Positions 33,316-37,343 of a stretch of 37,343 bases of DNA are shown piece after piece. The notes beneath the pieces were generated by a model. It searched no databases and was not told where the DNA came from. It was given only the letters and a program-made list of their open reading frames with translations. How positions within the stretch are numbered: the first letter of the stretch is position 1; each line of letters opens with the position of its first letter. The stretch spans positions 1-37,343 of the forward strand of contig JAJFII010000112.1 in NCBI GenBank assembly GCA_021775095.1, read 5' to 3'. The stretch comes from Rhodospirillales bacterium. Its GTDB lineage: Bacteria; Pseudomonadota; Alphaproteobacteria; Rhodospirillales; Casp-alpha2. Both the position numbers and the translations under genes were made by a program.

Positions 33316-35019
33316 TCAATCCGCTGATGCATAGATTGAAGCCATTTGCCAACAACGTACATCGAGTAACTTGCAGGCGCTGCCACGTGCCAAAAAATGG
33401 ATCTGCTTGGAGGAATCTAGCGATGGGAAGGTCCGAACAGCGATGGCTGTTTGCTGATCTGCAAACAGCTCGATAACACTGCGATCAAGAAAAATTCGCA
33501 ATGTAGTTATGCCATGCTCATCAATTTCATACTCCGCAATTTCAGGCGGTCGGGATACAAAATTCCGGTCCAGAGAGCTATTCGTGATGTCCACAGAAAT
33601 CACACTGTATCTCTTAACCATGTTGGATATCGCAGTAGACATGACTTTGTGAGCAAAAATATTATTCGATTTAGGCGTTCGAAATATTTTTCCTCGATTG
33701 CGATAGACTGTTATTTCTGAGAATTCAGACATGTCTTCGGAGACAAATACTCTGATTGAAAAGCTTTGCGCTTGTAACAGATCAACTGTCACTGTTAGTT
33801 CGATCGTGTCACCGTAGACTCCGTCAAGCTGGACAACATCGCTGGCGGAAACAACCACATTTTTGTGTGTTTCCGCATGGCCATCTCGGCAACTCTCGAC
33901 AGCTGAAAAAGGCATTTGAGATAATCTGCCATCAGGCTGCAATGACAGACGTCGAGGTAATGTCATAATCTGGTCCCAGCCAAGTTGCCTGCTTTTTTCA
34001 TGCCATCCGGCAGATATCTCCTCGCAGCGATTTTCGCCATAATAGTTTTTCAAATAATTGTCTAAGGTGTTGATCGGCAGGCCTGTATTCATGTTGAAAA
34101 CTATTACGACATCGCCACACTCAAGCGAAAATGCTGAAGGCGCGTGAACCCCACATGGAAAGGTTGTACCAAAATTAAACCTTCCATGGCCTGTTGGCAG
34201 GAACTTCAGTCTTTGCCTGTCGTAATCCCCGATCAGGTATTGAGCACCTGTCATATGGCTAAAGAAAATCAATATATGCTTATCAGCAATAGGCAGAAAA
34301 TAAGGACAAGCCCCATCGTCACCATCGATTGTGAAAGTGTCGCCCTCCACAAACTCATGAACAAATTCCCAGTTCAAGAGATCTTTCGATCGAAAAAGAA
34401 AGTTCTCGGCTCGGTGGCTGCCGTCTGACCTGCCGTTTCTTATGCCGGCCGACAGGGAATAGTAGATCCCATCCTCCGACCAGATGAACGGATCAAAAAT
34501 CCCATACGGTTTATTCTCATGCTCATCGTCAAACGGTATAACTGCACGATCACCAAGTTTCGTCCAATTTAACAGCCGTTGGTCCTCGGAAATTGCGACC
34601 ATGTTACCAAGTTTAATCCCATGATACATGGCAATTGCACGGTCATCTTCGATGAGAACTGTGCCCGAGTAACAATCATTCTCAGGACCGGGAAAAATTG
34701 CATTGGGCAGATCTTTCCAGTGAATAAGGTCGTTGCTGTAAGCATGCCCCCAATGCAGGCGCTCATCCACCGGTGGCCGAACCTGGTAGAATAAATGCCA
34801 ATATCCCTTCCAGAAACACAGACCATTTGGATCATTCATCGTATTTTCAGGATTGACGAAATGATAGGCTGGCCGAAAAATGTCCGATGACTTTCGTTGT
34901 CTGGCCTGCGCGTAGTTCCGGAGGGTCTCATCATCCTCAAGGGCTGATTTCTGTTCCGGGTCACTGCTCGGATAGATACGGCGTACTACCTTGCTATTTG
35001 GGAATCTATTTTTTACCAC
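33316..35019 (-). CDS. Divergent GH32 family glycoside hydrolase (fructosidase-like)
   Basis: 567 residues, no signal peptide. The five-bladed propeller covers about 45-370 and the C-terminal beta sandwich about 390-567. The nucleophile motif is NTMNDPNG with D63, and HWGHAYSNDLIHWKDLP is classic GH32. The RDP motif is FDP (D176) and the ECP motif is ACP (A237), so the usual acid/base glutamate is absent at its normal site. The enzyme may use another acid or have altered chemistry. Start is GTG with a weak ribosome site. It lies 75 bases after a solute-binding protein gene, suggesting uptake and hydrolysis of a fructoside or related sugar. Confidence 0.88.
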   Translation of the reverse strand: MVKNRFPNSKVVRRIYPSSDPEQKSALEDDETLRNYAQARQRKSSDIFRPAYHFVNPENTMNDPNGLCFWKGYWHLFYQVRPPVDERLHWGHAYSNDLIHWKDLPNAIFPGPENDCYSGTVLIEDDRAIAMYHGIKLGNMVAISEDQRLLNWTKLGDRAVIPFDDEHENKPYGIFDPFIWSEDGIYYSLSAGIRNGRSDGSHRAENFLFRSKDLLNWEFVHEFVEGDTFTIDGDDGACPYFLPIADKHILIFFSHMTGAQYLIGDYDRQRLKFLPTGHGRFNFGTTFPCGVHAPSAFSLECGDVVIVFNMNTGLPINTLDNYLKNYYGENRCEEISAGWHEKSRQLGWDQIMTLPRRLSLQPDGRLSQMPFSAVESCRDGHAETHKNVVVSASDVVQLDGVYGDTIELTVTVDLLQAQSFSIRVFVSEDMSEFSEITVYRNRGKIFRTPKSNNIFAHKVMSTAISNMVKRYSVISVDITNSSLDRNFVSRPPEIAEYEIDEHGITTLRIFLDRSVIELFADQQTAIAVRTFPSLDSSKQIHFLARGSACKLLDVRCWQMASIYASAD

Positions 35020-35094
35020 TGCGCACCAATATCGTTTTTGCCACTTCCCAATGAGGTGGCCAAAACCTTTTCAATGTATCGAGCAAGATATCAA

Positions 35095-36549
35095 TCAGGA
35101 CTTGTACATGGGTGCATACTTATCCTGAATACGCATGAGATCCCCTTGCATCTTATTCAAGGCTTCCCTGGGCATCAGGTCACCGGTGAGCGCGAGACCA
35201 GTGTATTTGGTAAATGCCCTCGTCATTGGGTTGGAGCAGGGTGGTGCAGGGATCGCAGCCGTTCTTTTGAGCTTGTCGACTGTGTCATAGAATACCCGCC
35301 AGTTGTCTGGTCCGGTATAGCTATATCTTAGGTCATTGTGTAGCGATCGCCTGACAGGAGTTGTGATGTTGCCTGACACAAAAGGCACTTGCCACTCGTA
35401 GGAGCTGGTGTGCTTAATAAACTCCCATGCCAAATCCTTTGCTTGGCATTTATCCATCATCAGATAACCTTCAGCACCAAACTGGTGGCGTTGCGACTTC
35501 CATTTAGGGAAGAAACAAACATCAAAATCATTTGGTGTCATGCCTTGGGCTTTCAGGGCACCCGCCCAGAACCCGCCTGCTGGCGTCATCCCCAGTCGGT
35601 TGCTTGAGTAAAAGCCAGTTAAGGTAGCGCCATCACCAAGTGATGCTGCAGGAGTTATGCCTTCTTTTTGTAACTGCACCATAAACTCAAGTGCCTCCAC
35701 GACATTTTCATTGTTGGCCTGTGGGGTCTCCCACCTGGGCCCACCTGCGTAACCGTCTGCCATTGGGGAGCCACCATAGTAGTGATTCCAGAACCATGAC
35801 GAGAATTCGGAATTGGGAGCTTCGGCTTCTGTATAAAGATTGGTGTCATTATTAAAAATCCATGGCATCCAACTCCCCCACAGTCTATTGGTCCAGCCAT
35901 AGCCATAGATTTCTGTTTTGTTACCCGATTTTTTGGTGATTTTTTTGGCGATTTCATAGAAATCGTCTTTTGTCCAATTGTCCTGAGGGCGCTCGATGCC
36001 GTTATCTCTAAAAAGGTTCTTATTGATGTAAACGTTTGCGGCGTTGAACGCTGTGCAGATCTGATACAAGCTACCTTCATACATCATACTGTGCGGAAAC
36101 GCTGGGTTTACGTCCGTGAAATAGTCGCGCATGAAATTCGCATCGCGTTTCACCCATTTGTCCAGTGCCTGAATATACCCAGCACCGGCATAGAGCTGGA
36201 CACCCTCGGTTGCAACTCTCTGAAGATCAATCTGTTTGCCGGCGGCAATTTGTGCCAGCGTCTTGCTGATGGTGTCCTCGTGATCAACGCCGGCCAGCGC
36301 GATGAATTCAATATCAGCCTCGGGGAACTTGGCGATGAAGCTATTTTTCATTTGTTGAAGTTTGGTGAAACGGGCGGGGCGGGTTTGAATCACCAACTTT
36401 TCTTTGACATTTGCCATTACGTAGGGCGCAGAGAGAACACCAGAACCTGCAACCAGCCCAACGCCAGTAAGTTTTGCAGCATTTGTCAGAAAATCGCGAC
36501 GCATGTGGCCCGTTTTCGAAGGCTTTTTAGTTTTTTGTTTTTCGACCAT
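35095..36549 (-). CDS. Tat-exported ABC transporter solute-binding protein (family 1)
   Basis: 484 residues from MVEKQKTKKPSKTG, with GGGAGGAAATT before the ATG at 36549. A twin-arginine signal MRRDFLTNAAKL (R17, R18) precedes a hydrophobic stretch ending near APYVMA. The mature part has the extracellular sugar-binding pattern (IAAGKQIDLQRVATEGVQLYAG, AKKITKKSGNKTEIYGYGW). Tat export of a sugar-binding protein is less common than Sec. No permease or ATPase follows it here; the ATPase at 7571 could in principle serve, or the rest lies outside the window or was lost. It is first in a two-gene unit with the GH32 gene. Confidence 0.9.
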   Translation of the reverse strand: MVEKQKTKKPSKTGHMRRDFLTNAAKLTGVGLVAGSGVLSAPYVMANVKEKLVIQTRPARFTKLQQMKNSFIAKFPEADIEFIALAGVDHEDTISKTLAQIAAGKQIDLQRVATEGVQLYAGAGYIQALDKWVKRDANFMRDYFTDVNPAFPHSMMYEGSLYQICTAFNAANVYINKNLFRDNGIERPQDNWTKDDFYEIAKKITKKSGNKTEIYGYGWTNRLWGSWMPWIFNNDTNLYTEAEAPNSEFSSWFWNHYYGGSPMADGYAGGPRWETPQANNENVVEALEFMVQLQKEGITPAASLGDGATLTGFYSSNRLGMTPAGGFWAGALKAQGMTPNDFDVCFFPKWKSQRHQFGAEGYLMMDKCQAKDLAWEFIKHTSSYEWQVPFVSGNITTPVRRSLHNDLRYSYTGPDNWRVFYDTVDKLKRTAAIPAPPCSNPMTRAFTKYTGLALTGDLMPREALNKMQGDLMRIQDKYAPMYKS

Positions 36550-36618
36550 AATTTCCTCCCGGTGTAAAATTGACACATTTCTGCGCGCTGTTTGGTTTTA
36601 CCAATTTGTACAGCGAAA

Positions 36619-36648
36619 ATTATATGACGTTTTAAAACTTCCAGTCAA
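36619..36648 (-). promoter_or_regulatory. Near-consensus sigma-70 promoter of the binding protein-GH32 unit
   Basis: On the minus strand TTGACT (36643-36648) and TATAAT (36619-36624) are separated by 18 bases. The transcript would begin near 36612, leaving a leader of about 60 bases. The leader can fold a stem CGCTGT/ACAGCG with an inner TTGG/CCAA (36586-36615). Confidence 0.8.
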
Positions 36649-36652
36649 TAAT

Positions 36653-36669
36653 TAATTCAGACTGAATTA
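36653..36669. promoter_or_regulatory. 17-bp palindrome just upstream of the -35 box
   Basis: TAATTCAG-A-CTGAATTA is perfectly symmetric with one central base. It ends four bases from the -35 element of the strong promoter, so it is a good candidate binding site for a dimeric regulator (activator or repressor) of the binding protein-GH32 unit. No regulator gene is nearby. Confidence 0.65.
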
Positions 36670-36951
36670 TATAAAATTAATGGGCATGATAATCTTATTT
36701 TAAAACCCAACGTCTTATTTTAAGCCTTTACTCGTGCGTAGCAGCACGGAGGAAAATTTCGAAAATTACCAGTCTCTAAATCTCTGAGATGGGCCAGTGG
36801 AAAAATTCCGGACCGTGAAATTTCTGAAGGTTAGAGTATCCGGGATAATAGGGCGCACTCTGACATTTTCCTTTTATTTCGTGCCAAGGAGGGCATCGCA
36901 ACGCGATGCGGTAATACTCCCCTTTTTAGGGGTCTCTGTAAGTAGAATGTT
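36670..36951. other. Intergenic region between promoter and IS transposase
   Basis: No gene seen. A short hairpin GCATCGC-AAC-GCGATGC (36893-36909) lies about 40 bases after the transposase stop. The IS right end should be in this stretch, but without the other end I cannot identify the inverted repeat. Confidence 0.35.
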
Positions 36952-37343
36952 TTAAGCCGCCACGGGTATATCCATGGCGAGTTTTTGTTTCGGCGTTATT
37001 CCTCCAATCGCCATGTCGGGTCGTTCGTTGTTGTATGTCCAGAGCCACGCCGTGGCTGCTTCCTGCACCTCCTCAATTTCCTCGAAGATATATTGGTTGA
37101 GCCAGTCATACCTGACTGTCCTGTTGTAGCGTTCCACATAAGCATTCTGCTGTGGTTTCCCCGGCTGAATGAACCGCAGCCCAATGCCCCGCTTCTCTGC
37201 CCAGGTTGCCAGTAACTCGCTGATATATTCTGGGCCATTATCACACCGAATGGTACATGGGACACCTCGCCACTCGATGATCTGATCCAGCGCCCGAATA
37301 ACGCGGGTCGCAGGTAAGGAAAAATCAACCTCGATCCCCAAGC
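36952..37343 (-). mobile_element. IS3-family transposase OrfB, C-terminal part, cut by the window edge
   Basis: About 130 residues of the DDE integrase core are visible. CDNGPEYIS carries the second catalytic Asp. QPGKPQQNAYVERYNRTVR carries the catalytic Glu. The end PDMAIGGITPKQKLA is typical of IS3/IS407-like OrfB proteins. The coding frame runs on past the last base of the window, so neither the first catalytic Asp nor OrfA is seen. The visible part has no frameshift. It flanks the AT-rich binding protein-GH32 unit, in line with acquisition by transfer. Confidence 0.93.

Noticed and set aside
36893-36909. Hairpin after the transposase as a terminator
   Set aside because: No T-run follows on the transposase strand; the stem is only seven pairs.

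Overview
The window looks like part of a Gram-negative chromosome, most likely an alphaproteobacterium. The reasons are moderately high G+C, abundant Tat and Sec signals, two lipoproteins, periplasmic lytic transglycosylases, a Nu-class GST pair and an IorAB-type molybdenum hydroxylase. The taxonomic call is inference; there is no rRNA or tRNA to anchor it.

Layout. (1) 72-8656: a galactoside-utilisation locus. On the minus strand, in transcription order, come a solute-binding protein, two ABC permeases, a GH36 alpha-galactosidase and a GH42 beta-galactosidase. The ATPase is divergent on the plus strand. A strong hairpin followed by a T-run lies between the binding-protein gene and the permeases. 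(2) 8948-11402: two tandem GST genes, the second broken by an in-frame TAG, then a DUF1330-type gene divergent from a TetR regulator across a perfect 13-bp inverted repeat. (3) 11399-13062: a KDPG/KDPGal-type aldolase and a PfkB-family sugar-acid kinase. Together with region 1 they suggest galactose breakdown by a De Ley-Doudoroff-like route. (4) 13108-16389: a GT-C-like membrane protein, an ArsR/AHSA1 pair and another SRPBCC protein.

(5) 16547-28479 is the most interesting part. About fourteen tightly packed or overlapping minus-strand genes (17139-28479), plus a glycine-zipper gene just downstream, appear to encode an undescribed trans-envelope apparatus. They include a small MotA/ExbB-like channel protein, a one-TM protein with an acidic residue at the start of its helix (ExbD/TolR-like topology) and two lytic transglycosylases. 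There are also two TonB-like proline-rich anchored proteins, two lipoproteins and two exported helical proteins. The rest are a decayed caspase-like plus SH3-like protein, an inner-membrane protein with a Lon-type (S16) domain that lacks the catalytic lysine, and two soluble cytoplasmic proteins. The parts span cytoplasm, inner membrane, peptidoglycan and outer membrane, with a likely ion-driven motor. I do not recognise the set as Tol-Pal, Ton, Mot, T6SS or Zorya.

(6) 28558-32890: a HAD phosphatase, IorA/IorB-like molybdenum hydroxylase subunits and an IMPase-family phosphatase. (7) 33316-37343: an AT-richer segment with a divergent GH32 enzyme, a Tat-exported solute-binding protein behind a near-consensus promoter and a 17-bp palindrome, and an IS3-family transposase cut by the window edge. 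This looks like acquired DNA.
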